64,000 nucleotides of DNA from Halorientalis persicus (GTDB taxonomy: Archaea; Halobacteriota; Halobacteria; Halobacteriales; Haloarculaceae): NCBI RefSeq assembly GCF_900110215.1, contig NZ_FOCX01000003.1:62001-126000 (forward strand), in the 5' to 3' direction. Below the pieces are notes generated by a model, which did not search any database, was not told the origin of the DNA, and saw only the letters and a program-made list of their open reading frames with translations. The first letter of the stretch is position 1. Each line of letters begins with the position of its first letter. Below are positions 25,305 through 35,132 of the stretch, piece by piece. Position numbers and translations under genes: made by a program.

Positions 25305-26342
25305 ATGATCGAACTGGACGGCGGGGACGCAGGCGGGGGATACCTCCGGACCGCCCTCGCGATGGCGGCCCTGACCGAGCGGCCCGTCCGCGTCGAGAAC
25401 GTCCGCGGCGACCGGCCCGAGCCGGGGTTGAAGCCCCAGCACGCCGCGGCCGTCGAGGCGGTCGCGGCGCTCTGTGACGCGACCGTCACTGGTGTGGATC
25501 AGGGTTCCGAGACCGTCATCTTCGAGCCCGGCGGGCGGCCGAGTGGATCGGCGTCGGTCGCGGTCGGAACCGCCGGGAGCATCACGCTCGTGTTCGACAC
25601 GGTGCTCCCGCTGGCGCTGGCGGCGGACGCGCCGATCCGACTGCGTGTGACCGGTGGCACGGACGTGGCGTGGTCGCCACCGCTCACGACGTACCGCCGC
25701 GTGAAGCTCCCGCTCTTGCGACGACTGGGCGTTCCGGTCGCCGTCGACGCCACCCGCCGTGGGTTCTACCCCGTCGGCGGTGGCGCGGCGACGCTCACGC
25801 TCGGCCCGGCCGAACCGGACCCGCTCGCACTCGACGAGCGGGGCGATCCCGAGAGGGTGCGGGTGTACTCGCTCGCGAGCGCGGGACTGGCCGACGCCGA
25901 CGTGGCCAAGCGCCAGGCCGAGGCCGCAGTTGATCGGCTGGAAAGTACAGGGCGGACGATCCACGAACGGGTGGTCGGCTACGTCGAGAGCGACTCGCCG
26001 GGGTCGGTCTGTACCGTACGAGCCGACTACGAGAACGGTATCGCGGGGCTGGACGCGCTGGGCGAGAAGGGCAAGCCGGCCGAAAAAGTGGGACGGGAAC
26101 CGGTCGACGCGCTCGGTACCTTCGAGGAAACCGGTGCCGCGGTGGACCGGTATCTGGCGGATCAGCTGTTGCCGTTCCTGGCGATGGTGGGCGGCGCGGT
26201 GACCGTGCCGGCGGTGACCGATCACGTCGCGTCGGGCGTCGACCTGCTCGCGCGGTTTGGCTGTGACGTGACGGTCGCGGACGAAGCGACGGCGGCGGGT
26301 GGTCGGGCCCGGTTGCGGGTGGACGAACTGGCCGAGAACTGA
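25305..26342 (+). CDS. rtcA: RNA 3'-terminal phosphate cyclase
   Basis: A 345-residue protein. The N-terminus MIELDGGDAGGGYLRTALAM and RPEPGLKPQHAAAVEAVAAL are hallmark RtcA motifs. Another is GFYPVGGGAATL. His307 in VTDHVASGVDLL falls where the adenylylated nucleophile histidine lies in bacterial RtcA (inference from position). The enzyme converts RNA 3'-phosphates to 2',3'-cyclic phosphates using ATP. No rtcB is adjacent. Confidence 0.92.
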   Translation: MIELDGGDAGGGYLRTALAMAALTERPVRVENVRGDRPEPGLKPQHAAAVEAVAALCDATVTGVDQGSETVIFEPGGRPSGSASVAVGTAGSITLVFDTVLPLALAADAPIRLRVTGGTDVAWSPPLTTYRRVKLPLLRRLGVPVAVDATRRGFYPVGGGAATLTLGPAEPDPLALDERGDPERVRVYSLASAGLADADVAKRQAEAAVDRLESTGRTIHERVVGYVESDSPGSVCTVRADYENGIAGLDALGEKGKPAEKVGREPVDALGTFEETGAAVDRYLADQLLPFLAMVGGAVTVPAVTDHVASGVDLLARFGCDVTVADEATAAGGRARLRVDELAEN

Positions 26343-26409
26343 GTGCCCGCGGGCAGTGAGTCTCGGGTAACTCCCCGTTTTATTCGGCGGGCTACCAAAC
26401 TCGGGAGTG

Positions 26410-26796
26410 ATGCCAACGGTCGACCCGCAACCGGACCGGTTCCGCGATCTGATGCTCGACGACCAGCCGGGGTTCGAGGACGTGCTGACCTGTGTGTTCG
26501 ACGTACAGCGCCACGAGGCACGGACGTATCTGGAACTCACCGAGCGCCCCGACAGCACCGTCGCCGAACTGGCTGACGTGCTGGACCGGGACCGCAGCAA
26601 CGTCAACCGGTCGCTGTCGACCCTCCGGGAGAAGGGGCTGGCCAGTCGCAACCGGCGACTGCTAGACGACGGTGGCCACGTCTACCAGTACACTGCGACG
26701 CCCGTCCCGGAGGCCCGCGAGTTGATGCACGAGACCTTAGACGAGTGGTGTGCCTACGTCCACGAACGGATCGACGAGTTCGGCGGCGAGACCTAG
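26410..26796 (+). CDS. Winged helix-turn-helix transcriptional regulator (TrmB-like)
   Basis: A 128-residue protein. The central part has a clear winged HTH: TYLELTERPDSTVAELADVLDRDRSNVNRSLSTLREKGLASRNRRL, then a wing (DGGHVYQYTATP). The short C-terminal helix (ARELMHETLDEWCAYVHERI) may dimerise. This resembles haloarchaeal TrmB/PhiH-type regulators. It lies 49 bases before threonine synthase on the same strand, so it could regulate thrC or itself. ATG 26410 overlaps a GTG at 26407. Confidence 0.82.
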   Translation: MPTVDPQPDRFRDLMLDDQPGFEDVLTCVFDVQRHEARTYLELTERPDSTVAELADVLDRDRSNVNRSLSTLREKGLASRNRRLLDDGGHVYQYTATPVPEARELMHETLDEWCAYVHERIDEFGGET

Positions 26797-26845
26797 CGGA
26801 CGGAAACCACCCCACTTTTGCGCCGCCGCGCCGTCCTGTCAGGTA

Positions 26846-28168
26846 ATGGCAACCCTCGATCTCGATCTCGACGGCCCGCAGACGGTGCCGGAAGACGCCG
26901 ACGACGGCGTCTGGCTGACCTGCATCGAGTGCGGCGAGACCTTCGCCCCCTTCGACGACGTGCGTTACACCTGCGACGACTGCGACGGCCTGCTGGAGGC
27001 CCGCTACGCCGACGCCCCCACCTTCGACGACTTCGAGGGGCGGGGCGTCTGGCGCTACAGCGAGGCCCTGCCCTTCGAGGAGGGGGTCACACTGCCCGAG
27101 GGCGACACGCCCCTGCACTACGCCCCGGATCTGGAGGACGACATCGGCGTGCGCAACCTCCGGATCAAACACGAGGGGATGAACCCCACCGGCTCGTTCA
27201 AGGACCGGGGGATGACGGTCGGCGTCCGGGTCGCACAGGAAGTCGGCGTCGACCGCCTGGCCTGTGCCTCGACGGGCAACACCAGCGCCGCGCTGTCGGC
27301 CTACGGGGCCCGCGCCAACCTCGAAACCCTCGTCCTCCTCCCCGCCGGGAAGGTCGCCGCCGGGAAGGTCGCCCAGGCCAGTCTCCACGGCGCGCGCATC
27401 CTCGAAGTCGACGGCAACTTCGACTCCTGTCTCGACATCGTTCAAGACTTAGCGGGCCGCGGCGAGGCCTACCTGCTGAACTCGCTGAACCCCTTCCGGC
27501 TGGAGGGCCAGAAGACCATCGGCTTCGAGATCCTCGAACGGTTCTACGAGGACGAGGGTCGGTTCCCCGACCGGATCGTCCTCCCCGTCGGGAACGCGGG
27601 CAACACCGCGGCGCTGTACAAGGCCTTCCGCGAACTCGTCCGGTCGGGCGCGCTCGCACCCGGCGACGTACCCAAACTCACCGGCGTGCAGGCCGAGGGG
27701 GCCGCGCCGATGGTCGAGGCCATCGAGAACGACTGGGAGGACACCGAGCGCTGGGACGAGGTCGAGACCCGCGCGACCGCCATCCGCATCGGCAACCCGG
27801 TCAACGCGCCGAAGGCCCTGCCCGGCATCCGCAACACGGGCGGGACCGCCGTCGCCGTCTCCGACGAGCGCATCACCGAGGCCCAGCGCGATCTCGCCGA
27901 GCAGGGCATCGGCGTCGAACCCGCCTCGGCCGCTTCCGTCGCCGGCCTGCGGAAACTCCGGCTGGCCGGCGAGGTCGACCCCGGCGAGGACGTGGTCTGT
28001 CTGACCACCGGCCACCTGCTGAAGGACCCCGAGGCCGCCGCCGAGGCCGGCGCGGATCCCGAACCCGTCCCCAACGACACGGACAAAGTCCTCGACCACC
28101 TCGCGGGCAAGCGGGTCGACGGCAGCGGCGACGGTCTACTCGGGAAGATGCTCGGCAAACTCCGCTAA
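26846..28168 (+). CDS. thrC: Threonine synthase
   Basis: A 440-residue PLP enzyme of fold type II. The N-terminal zinc-ribbon-like region has CIECGE and CDDCD cysteine pairs (about residues 31-55), found in archaeal threonine synthases. The PLP lysine is in NPTGSFKDRGMTVGV, and the glycine-rich phosphate loop is PVGNAGNTAAL. It converts O-phosphohomoserine to threonine. ATG 26846 (MATLDLDLDG) is chosen because upstream codons overlap the regulator gene. Met biosynthesis genes that draw on the same homoserine pool are at 37.8-42.9 kb. Confidence 0.93.
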   Translation: MATLDLDLDGPQTVPEDADDGVWLTCIECGETFAPFDDVRYTCDDCDGLLEARYADAPTFDDFEGRGVWRYSEALPFEEGVTLPEGDTPLHYAPDLEDDIGVRNLRIKHEGMNPTGSFKDRGMTVGVRVAQEVGVDRLACASTGNTSAALSAYGARANLETLVLLPAGKVAAGKVAQASLHGARILEVDGNFDSCLDIVQDLAGRGEAYLLNSLNPFRLEGQKTIGFEILERFYEDEGRFPDRIVLPVGNAGNTAALYKAFRELVRSGALAPGDVPKLTGVQAEGAAPMVEAIENDWEDTERWDEVETRATAIRIGNPVNAPKALPGIRNTGGTAVAVSDERITEAQRDLAEQGIGVEPASAASVAGLRKLRLAGEVDPGEDVVCLTTGHLLKDPEAAAEAGADPEPVPNDTDKVLDHLAGKRVDGSGDGLLGKMLGKLR

Positions 28169-28315
28169 CCAGTCGTCGCGACGACGGACGATCGACCGGC
28201 ACGTGTGTGTCGGTCGGTACGGTTCTCGCTGGGCCGTGTCTCGACTGCTTGGGCGAGTGAGTCGCTCGGCGGATTCAAGTGGGTGAGACGCGGTGTGTGT
28301 GACTAGAGCTCACGG

Positions 28316-30961
28316 ATGACAGATCCCGGAGAGACAGCGTCGCCGGAGCGAGACCGCGAGTGGTACCGGCGGCTCGTCGAGAGATCGGCGGCCGTCACCC
28401 TGGTCGTCGACACCGACGGGACGGTGACGTACGCGAGCCCTGCGGTCGACTCCGTTCTCGGTCACGAAGCCGATGGCGTACTCGGTGAAACCCTCGAAGA
28501 CTTCGTTCACCCCGACGACCGGGAGACGCTCGCCGAGACACTCACGACGCTTGGGGACACCGCGGACTCCCGGACGATCGAGGCCAGGGTGGGGCGGGCC
28601 GACGAGTCCTGGGGCTGGCTCGAGATGACGGTACAGGACCACCGCGACGACGAGGTACTCGGCGGCGCCCTCGTCACCGGCCGGGACATCACCGACCGCA
28701 AGGAGCGGGAGGCGGACCTGCAGACCACGAAAGAGCGTATGCAGCTGGCGCTCGAGGGGGCGAATCTCGGGATCTGGGACTGGGACATGGAGACCGACGA
28801 GGTGCGGCGTGACGAGTTGTTGACCGACATGCTCGGGTACACGCAAGCGGAGATGGGAGATCACCTCCGTGACTGGGAGCGAGTCGTCCACCCGGAGGGC
28901 AAGACACGGCACGACGAGGCGTTGGCCGAACACGTCGAGAACCGGACGCCGTACTACCGGTGTGAGTACCGCCTGAAGACGAAGGCGGGTGACTGGAAGT
29001 GGGTCCGAACCATGGGCAAAGTCGTCGAGCGCGACGAAGACGGGGAGCCAGTCCGGGCGGTCGGCATCCATCAGGACATCGACGACCGCAAGCGGGCCGA
29101 ACTGGCACTCCAGGAGGAGCGGGATATGTTCAGAGAGGGGCCGGCGGTCGTCTTCAAGTGGGAAGACGAGGAGGGATGGCCGGTCACGTACGCCTCGGAG
29201 AACGTCGAGGACGTGCTGGGGTACACGCCCGAGCAACTCCAGTCCGACACGATGGTCTTTGCCGACATCGTACACGAGGACGACCTGGATCGGGTCGTTC
29301 AGGCAGTCGCCGATGCCGCCGGAGAAGAGGGCCGCCATCTCGACATCGAACCCTACCGAGTCCGCACCGCGGACGGTGAGATCCGGTGGGTGAAAGAGTA
29401 CACTAGGGACCTCCGGGAGGACGGCCAGAACAACCATCTCCTGGGGTATCTCGTCGACGTCACCGAGCAGAAACGACACGAGCGCGAACTCGCGGCCCGC
29501 GAGGAGAAGTACCGCAACCTGTTCGAGGACTCTCGCGACGCCCTCATGCTGATGGACCGTGAGGGCTACCGCGACTGCAACGAACAGGCGCTCGACCTGT
29601 TCGGCGTCGAGTCGGTCGCGGAGTTCGTCGAGTATACGCCCTGGGCGCTCTCCCCGCCGACACAGCCGGACGGGCGGGGCTCGAAGGACGCGGCACTGAA
29701 CCGGATCGACGAGGCCTTCGCGGAGGGAGCGGCGTTCTTCGAGTGGACCCACCAGCGTGTCGACGGCAGCGAGTTCCCCGCCGAGGTGAAACTCAGCCGG
29801 TTCGAACACGACGGCGAGCCCGTCGTCCACGCGCTGGTACGTGACATCAGCGAGCGCAAAGCACAGAAACGTGCACTGACTGCCCGCGAGGAGAAGTACC
29901 GCAACCTGTTCGAGGACACCCGCGACGCTCTCATGTTGCTCGATCGGGACGGCTTTTTCGACTGCAACGAACAGGCACTCGACCTGTTCGGCGTCGAGTC
30001 GGTCGCGGAGTTCGTCGAGTATACGCCCTGGGATCTCTCCCCGTCGACACAACCTGACGGGGCCGACTCGAAAGAAGCGGCGCTGGCACACGTCGAGACG
30101 GCCTTCGCGGAGGGAGCGGCGTTCTTCGAGTGGACCCACCAGCGTGTCGACGGCAGCGAGTTCCCCGCCGAGGTGAAACTCAGCCGGTTCGAACACGACG
30201 GCGAGCCAGCGTTACACGCCCTGGTGCGGGACATCACCGAGCGCAAGGAGTACGAACGGCGACTCGAAGAGCAACGCGACAACCTCGACGTCCTCAATCA
30301 GGTCCTCCGGCACGACATCCGCAACGACTTGCAACTGGTGACGGCCTACGCCGAACTGCTCGCCGACGAGTGTGAGGAGCCGACGGAAGAGGAGTACATC
30401 GAGACGGTGATGGAGAACGCCGACCACGCGGTCGAACTCACGAAGTCGGCGCGCCAGATGGCCGACGTGATGCTGTCGGCCAAGGAGGACCTCCAGCAGG
30501 TCGGCCTCAGAGAGGTCCTCAAAAGCGAGATCGCGGAGGTGCAGTCGAGCTACTCGGAAGCGGTCGTCACGAACGAGGGCACGATTCCATCGGTGGGGGT
30601 CCAGGCGAACGATATGCTGGCGTCGGTGTTCCGGAACCTGTTGAAAAACGCCATCCAGCACAACGACAAGGAAGTCCCGAGAGTGAACGTGAGGGCGACC
30701 GAGCAACAGGCAGCCGCCGTCGTGCGCGTCGTGGACAACGGCCCGGGCATACCCGACGCCCAGAAAGCGGATATCTTCGGGAAAGGCGAGAAGGGACTCG
30801 ACAGCGAGGGCACCGGCATCGGCCTGTACCTGGTCAAGACACTCGTCGAGAGTTACGGTGGCGACGTCCGGGTCGAGGACCGGACGGAGCGAGACGCCGC
30901 CGCCAGCCCGGCGGGAACCGAGGGTGCCACGTTCGTCGTGGAACTCCCGAAAGCCGAGTGA
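28316..30961 (+). CDS. Multi-PAS sensor histidine kinase with duplicated PAS
   Basis: An 881-residue cytoplasmic kinase. Five PAS units lie in order at about 10-130, 131-258, 262-393, 394-522 and 523-651, the second and third ending in PAC-like motifs (YRLKTKAGDWKWVRTMGK). The dimerisation helix then has His666 in NQVLRHDIRNDLQLVTAYAE, and the ATPase domain has NLLKNAIQHNDKE, DNGPGIPD and GTGIGLYLVKTLVESYGG. PAS4 and PAS5 are near-identical tandem copies. No membrane segment or partner receiver gene is visible. Its input is unknown, probably redox or small-ligand sensing through the PAS domains. Confidence 0.92.
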   Translation: MTDPGETASPERDREWYRRLVERSAAVTLVVDTDGTVTYASPAVDSVLGHEADGVLGETLEDFVHPDDRETLAETLTTLGDTADSRTIEARVGRADESWGWLEMTVQDHRDDEVLGGALVTGRDITDRKEREADLQTTKERMQLALEGANLGIWDWDMETDEVRRDELLTDMLGYTQAEMGDHLRDWERVVHPEGKTRHDEALAEHVENRTPYYRCEYRLKTKAGDWKWVRTMGKVVERDEDGEPVRAVGIHQDIDDRKRAELALQEERDMFREGPAVVFKWEDEEGWPVTYASENVEDVLGYTPEQLQSDTMVFADIVHEDDLDRVVQAVADAAGEEGRHLDIEPYRVRTADGEIRWVKEYTRDLREDGQNNHLLGYLVDVTEQKRHERELAAREEKYRNLFEDSRDALMLMDREGYRDCNEQALDLFGVESVAEFVEYTPWALSPPTQPDGRGSKDAALNRIDEAFAEGAAFFEWTHQRVDGSEFPAEVKLSRFEHDGEPVVHALVRDISERKAQKRALTAREEKYRNLFEDTRDALMLLDRDGFFDCNEQALDLFGVESVAEFVEYTPWDLSPSTQPDGADSKEAALAHVETAFAEGAAFFEWTHQRVDGSEFPAEVKLSRFEHDGEPALHALVRDITERKEYERRLEEQRDNLDVLNQVLRHDIRNDLQLVTAYAELLADECEEPTEEEYIETVMENADHAVELTKSARQMADVMLSAKEDLQQVGLREVLKSEIAEVQSSYSEAVVTNEGTIPSVGVQANDMLASVFRNLLKNAIQHNDKEVPRVNVRATEQQAAAVVRVVDNGPGIPDAQKADIFGKGEKGLDSEGTGIGLYLVKTLVESYGGDVRVEDRTERDAAASPAGTEGATFVVELPKAE
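29495..30268 (+). repeat. Tandem duplication of a 387-base PAS-encoding unit
   Basis: Two in-frame copies, 29495-29881 and 29882-30268, each 129 codons, begin gcccgcgaggagaagtaccg. The 3' third (about 105 bases from gccttcgcggagggagcggc) and a long central block are identical at the base level, including third codon positions. That indicates recent duplication or ongoing gene conversion. The first 40 codons after the start block are more diverged (SRDALMLMDREGYRD against TRDALMLLDRDGFFD). Confidence 0.9.
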
Positions 30962-30994
30962 GCGACTCCGCTTCGATCGCTCTCGGAGAAGGCC

Positions 30995-32731
30995 TCACTT
31001 CTCGTGCCGTCGATCGGACGAGTGGTGTCTCGACGCGTCCGGGTCCCGACCGGCTCGCGACTCCGTCGCCTCCCGATAGGCCGCCGACCGGTGAACGGCG
31101 AGTTCGCGGGCCAGTCCGCGATAGATCGTGTACACCATCACCAGAATGACCACCGCGAACGGGAGCCCAGCCGTGACGACGGCAGTCTGGAGTGCATCCA
31201 GGCCGTTCCCGACGAGCAGGACGGTCGCGGTCAGGCCGATGATGATCGGCCACAGGACACGCTGGCGGGTCGCGGGGGTCTCGTCGCGGGTCCCGCCGGC
31301 GGTCAGGTAACTGACGACCAGCGATCCCGAATCGGCCGACGTGACGAAAAACGTGACCAGGGTCGCCGTGGCGATCAGTGCCGTGAGGAGGGTGAACGGA
31401 TAGAACGAGAGCATCTGAAACAGCGCGACGCCGCGGCCCTGCTCCTGAAGCGGGCCGACGATGCCGCCACTCCGAACGTGCAGTTCGACGAACAGCGCGG
31501 CGCCGTTGAACGCCGCCATCCAGAGCAGGGAAAACAGCGTCGGCACCAGCAGGACACCGGCCACGAATTCGCGGACGGTCCGCCCCTTCGAGATGCGAGC
31601 GACGAACAGACCGACGAACGGCGCCCAGCTGATCCAGAACCCCCAGAAGAAGATCGTCCAAGCGTGTTGCCAGCCGGCCGCCGTACCGGCGAAGGCTTCC
31701 GTGTAGAAACTCAGTTCGAGGAAGTTCCCCAGGTAGACACCGATTGCGCTGTCGAAGGCGTCGAGGAGGAAGACGGTCGGGCCGGCGACGAAGACGAACA
31801 GGAGCAACAGCCCCATCAGGACGACGTTGGCCTTCGCGAGGCGTCTGATACCGTCTTCGAGACCCGCCAAGACCGAGAGGGTCGTACAGCCAACGAGTAT
31901 CGCGATGACGAGGACCGATGTCCCGATCCCAGCGGGGACGCCCATCGCGACCGTGTTCCGGGCGAGGAAGTCGACGCCAGCGGTGATCTGTATCGCCCCG
32001 AGTCCCGTGGTCGTCGCCAGCCCGAATACCGTCGCCACGACGGCCGTGAGGTCGACGACGTGTCCCGGCCAGTCGTAGATCCGGGCACCGAGAACCGGGT
32101 AGAAAACCGATCGAAAAGCGAGTGGGAGGTTCCGGTTGTAGGCGAAGAAGGCGAGTCCGAGGCCGACCACGCCGTAGATGGCCCAGGGGTGAAACCCCCA
32201 GTGGAACATCGTGATGGCCATCGCTGCACGGCCGGCGGCGGGCGAGCGTGGCGCAGCGTCGAAAAACGACCCGCCGCCCGAGAGGAAGTGGTACATCGGT
32301 TCGGCGACGCCGAAGAACAGGAGCCCGATCCCCATCCCGGACGTGAACAGCATCGCCAGCCAGGCCGGCCGGGAGAACTCCGGTTCGGCGTCGGGCCCAC
32401 CCAGCCTGACGGCACCGAACCGACCGAATCCGAAAACCAGCAACGCGAGCAGAAAGACGTTCACGGCGAGGACGTAGAGCCAGCCGAACCTCGCGTTGAC
32501 GGCCGCCGAAACGGCCTGGTACGTGTCCGCTGCTTGCTCACCGAGTCCGAGCGTGAGTGCGACGAACGCCACGAGAACGGCCAGCGACAGGGGGAACACG
32601 ATCCGATGCACGGCGATCCCGAACCGCCTGACGGTGACGTCACTCGGGTCCCGGTCGAAATCGGCGTGGAACAATCGTTCCCGGACCGTCCGTTCGCCCT
32701 CGTCCGCCGTGTGATCCGTGTCCCCTGACAC
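30995..32731 (-). CDS. BCCT-family betaine/choline/carnitine transporter
   Basis: A 578-residue protein with 12 hydrophobic segments. Family motifs include SGMGIGLLFFGVAEPMYHF, MFHWGFHPWAIYGVVGLGLAF and the tryptophan-rich WTIFFWGFWISWAPFVGLF with the following RISKGRTVREF. It is expected to import glycine betaine or a related osmolyte with Na+, useful in a halophile. GTG 32731 is preferred because GGAGGGAAGAC lies just upstream as a Shine-Dalgarno; the frame is open for 26 more codons to another GTG. The C-terminal tail is basic and His/Ser-rich. Confidence 0.92.
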   Translation of the reverse strand: MSGDTDHTADEGERTVRERLFHADFDRDPSDVTVRRFGIAVHRIVFPLSLAVLVAFVALTLGLGEQAADTYQAVSAAVNARFGWLYVLAVNVFLLALLVFGFGRFGAVRLGGPDAEPEFSRPAWLAMLFTSGMGIGLLFFGVAEPMYHFLSGGGSFFDAAPRSPAAGRAAMAITMFHWGFHPWAIYGVVGLGLAFFAYNRNLPLAFRSVFYPVLGARIYDWPGHVVDLTAVVATVFGLATTTGLGAIQITAGVDFLARNTVAMGVPAGIGTSVLVIAILVGCTTLSVLAGLEDGIRRLAKANVVLMGLLLLFVFVAGPTVFLLDAFDSAIGVYLGNFLELSFYTEAFAGTAAGWQHAWTIFFWGFWISWAPFVGLFVARISKGRTVREFVAGVLLVPTLFSLLWMAAFNGAALFVELHVRSGGIVGPLQEQGRGVALFQMLSFYPFTLLTALIATATLVTFFVTSADSGSLVVSYLTAGGTRDETPATRQRVLWPIIIGLTATVLLVGNGLDALQTAVVTAGLPFAVVILVMVYTIYRGLARELAVHRSAAYREATESRAGRDPDASRHHSSDRRHEK

Positions 32732-32961
32732 GTCTTCCCTCCGTGGGTGGCCGCCGGCCCATTGGCGCACCGGACGAGTCACCCGATCGCTGAACCGGAG
32801 CGGACACACAAGTGTGTCCGCTGTGGGAGAAAGTCACATATCGAGAAGATAAAACCCCGGAGTGGTTCGGAGAGCGGAAGCGAGTGTATCGTCGGCCGCC
32901 CGTGTGCCGAGCGTCTGACTGATCTTTACGTGACTCGGTGACACAGTTACACGCCCGCGAG

Positions 32962-33333
32962 ATGACTTCCGACACCACACACGCCGCCCCCGGGGGATCG
33001 GCCGAAAACCGGGCCGAGGACGGGAACGCGGCCGCGCCGCCGCCCGATCCAGCGGTGCGCCCCACCGCCGGTCGGTTCCCGCGCGCCGACACCGCTCGCC
33101 TGCGGGCGACCGAACGCGAGATTCTGCGGACGCGGGTCGCCCTGCTCGAACAGCGCGTCGCCCGGAAAGAACGCGAACTGGACGCGGTGATCGACCGCTA
33201 CGAGGAGATTCTGACTGCGGAAAACCCCCGTACACACGTCGACGACGGGGCCGTCGAGATCGAGTTCGAGAGCGACGAGTCCGAGCCAGGAGTGGGCACG
33301 CGGCTCCGTGACGCGCTGTCCCGACTGTTCTGA
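32962..33333 (+). CDS. Coiled-coil haloarchaeal protein, 123 residues
   Basis: The N-terminal third is a disordered Ala/Pro/Gly-rich tail (MTSDTTHAAPGGSAEN onward). The middle is a strong coiled coil (LRATEREILRTRVALLEQRV, ARKERELDAVIDRYEEIL, about residues 48-92). The end is acidic with a short amphipathic helix (TRLRDALSRLF). No enzyme motif is present. ATG 32962 is preferred to a GTG eight codons upstream. The function is unknown. Confidence 0.65.
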   Translation: MTSDTTHAAPGGSAENRAEDGNAAAPPPDPAVRPTAGRFPRADTARLRATEREILRTRVALLEQRVARKERELDAVIDRYEEILTAENPRTHVDDGAVEIEFESDESEPGVGTRLRDALSRLF

Positions 33334-33349
33334 AAAATCGAGTGCCGAG

Positions 33350-34951
33350 TTACTCGTCGTCTTCGGCCGCGCCGTTGAGGCTGATATAGCTCACGTCGAT
33401 GACCCGCTCGTCGTCGAGGATGGCGTCGAACACCTCGTCGCTCGGCGGGTCGTCGAGGTTGTAGACCGAGAGGGCTTCGCCGCCGATGGTCTCGCGGGCG
33501 TTGAACATCGCCGCGATGTTGACGTCGTGGTCGCCGAGCGTCGAGCCGATGAAGCCGATGACGCCGGGCACGTCGTCGTTGCGCGCGACGAGCATGTGGC
33601 CGTGGGGAATGGCGTCGACGCGGTAGCCGTCGATCCGAACGATGCGGGGGTCCTCGCCGGCGAACTGGGTCCCACAGACGCTGACCTCGTTTTCGCCGTT
33701 GCGGACCGTCACCGTCACCAGGCTCTGGAAGTCCTCGGAGGTGCGGCTCTTGGTCTCGGTCACGTCGATGCCCCGCTCGTCGGCGATCCGGGATGCGTTG
33801 ACGGCGTTGACCTGCCACTCCAGGGGCTCGAAACAACCCTTCAGGGCGCTTGCCGTCACGAGGTCGAGTTCTTCCTCGGCGATGTCACCCTCGTAGGAGA
33901 TCTCGACTTCCTCAACACGGTCGTCGAACAGCTGGACGGCGATCTTGCCGGCGGTTTCGGCGAGGTCGATGTAGGGGCGAACGCGGGGGAACGCCGACTC
34001 GTCCATCGACGGGGCGTTCAGCGCGTTCATGACTGGCTCGCCGCGGAAGGCGGCCAGCACCTGATCGGCCGTCGCGGTCGCGACGTTTTCCTGTGCGGCC
34101 TCCGTGCTCGCGCCGAGGTGGGGCGTGACGATCACGTCGTCCACGTCCAGTAGCGGGTTGTCCTGGTCGACCGGTTCCTCGGCGAACACGTCGATCGCGG
34201 CTCCCTTCAGCCGGCCGTCTTCGACGGCCTCGGCGAGCGCGGGTTCGTCGATGATGCCGCCGCGGGCGCAGTTGACGACGTACCCATCGTCCAGTCTGGC
34301 GAGTTCCTCCTCGCCGATCATGTTCTCGGTCTCGGGCGTCAGCGGCGTGTGGATCGTGATGAGGTCGGCGCGGTCGAGACACTCCTCCAGGTCGTCCGCG
34401 AGGTCGGCCCCGAGCTGGTCGGCCCGCTCCTCGGAGATGTACGGGTCGAAGGCGACGAGGTTCATGCCCAGGCCACCCAGACGCTTGGCGACCTCCTGGC
34501 CGACGCGGCCGAGGCCGACGATACCGAGGGTCTTGCCGTTGAGTTCCGTCCCGAGGAACTCGCCTTTGGCCCACTCGCCGCCCCGGAGGCGAGCGTGGGC
34601 CTGCGGGATCGAGCGGGCGGTGGCGAAGGTCATCGCGACCGTGTGTTCGGCGGCCGCGCGGACGTTGCCCTCGGGGGCGTTGGCGACGATGACGCCGTGT
34701 TCGGTCGCGGCGTCGATGTCGATGTTGTCGACGCCGATGCCGGCGCGGCCGACGATGACGAGGTCGTTCCCGGCGGCGAGCACCTCGTCGGTGACCTCGG
34801 TGCCCGAGCGGACGATCAAGGCGTTCGCGTCGGCGACGGCGTCCAGCAGTGCCTCACCCTCCACGTCGTAAGCGGTCTCCACGTCGTGGCCCGCCGCGCG
34901 CAGGCGTTGCATCCCCGCGTCGGCGATCGGGTCCGTGACGAGTACCTTCAT
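33350..34951 (-). CDS. serA: D-3-phosphoglycerate dehydrogenase
   Basis: A 533-residue enzyme. The catalytic/NAD domain shows GRAGIGVDNIDIDAATEHG, the Rossmann motif LGIVGLGRVGQEVAKRLGGLG, and the catalytic region with VNCARGGIIDE and HLGASTEAAQENVA (His with upstream Arg and Glu). The C-terminus carries the intervening ASB domain and an ACT domain (GHMLVARNDDVPGVIGFIGS), so serine feedback is possible. It catalyses the first step of the phosphorylated serine pathway. The start MKVLVTDPIADAG at 34951 is standard. The downstream-pathway phosphatase serB is 1.4 kb away on the other strand. Confidence 0.94.
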   Translation of the reverse strand: MKVLVTDPIADAGMQRLRAAGHDVETAYDVEGEALLDAVADANALIVRSGTEVTDEVLAAGNDLVIVGRAGIGVDNIDIDAATEHGVIVANAPEGNVRAAAEHTVAMTFATARSIPQAHARLRGGEWAKGEFLGTELNGKTLGIVGLGRVGQEVAKRLGGLGMNLVAFDPYISEERADQLGADLADDLEECLDRADLITIHTPLTPETENMIGEEELARLDDGYVVNCARGGIIDEPALAEAVEDGRLKGAAIDVFAEEPVDQDNPLLDVDDVIVTPHLGASTEAAQENVATATADQVLAAFRGEPVMNALNAPSMDESAFPRVRPYIDLAETAGKIAVQLFDDRVEEVEISYEGDIAEEELDLVTASALKGCFEPLEWQVNAVNASRIADERGIDVTETKSRTSEDFQSLVTVTVRNGENEVSVCGTQFAGEDPRIVRIDGYRVDAIPHGHMLVARNDDVPGVIGFIGSTLGDHDVNIAAMFNARETIGGEALSVYNLDDPPSDEVFDAILDDERVIDVSYISLNGAAEDDE

Positions 34952-35102
34952 GATCGATCCATTCCAGCCTGCCGGCATAACCCTTTCTTCATCGGCTCGC
35001 GCCGTATCGGGAGCGAGCGCCCGCCACGCGTGGGATTCGTCCGCACGATCGCCCGAGTGCAGGCGGCCGGATCGACGGTCACGGCTCGACGTTTGGAGAG
35101 GG

Positions 35103-35111
35103 TTGATATAC
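35103..35111 (+). promoter_or_regulatory. TATA box for the GTG-started gene at 35133
   Basis: ttgatatac lies about 26 bases before the GTG at 35133, the distance for a leaderless transcript. This supports choosing the GTG over in-frame codons further upstream. Confidence 0.5.
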
Positions 35112-35132
35112 CGGGCGTCCCTGAGCGGTGGT

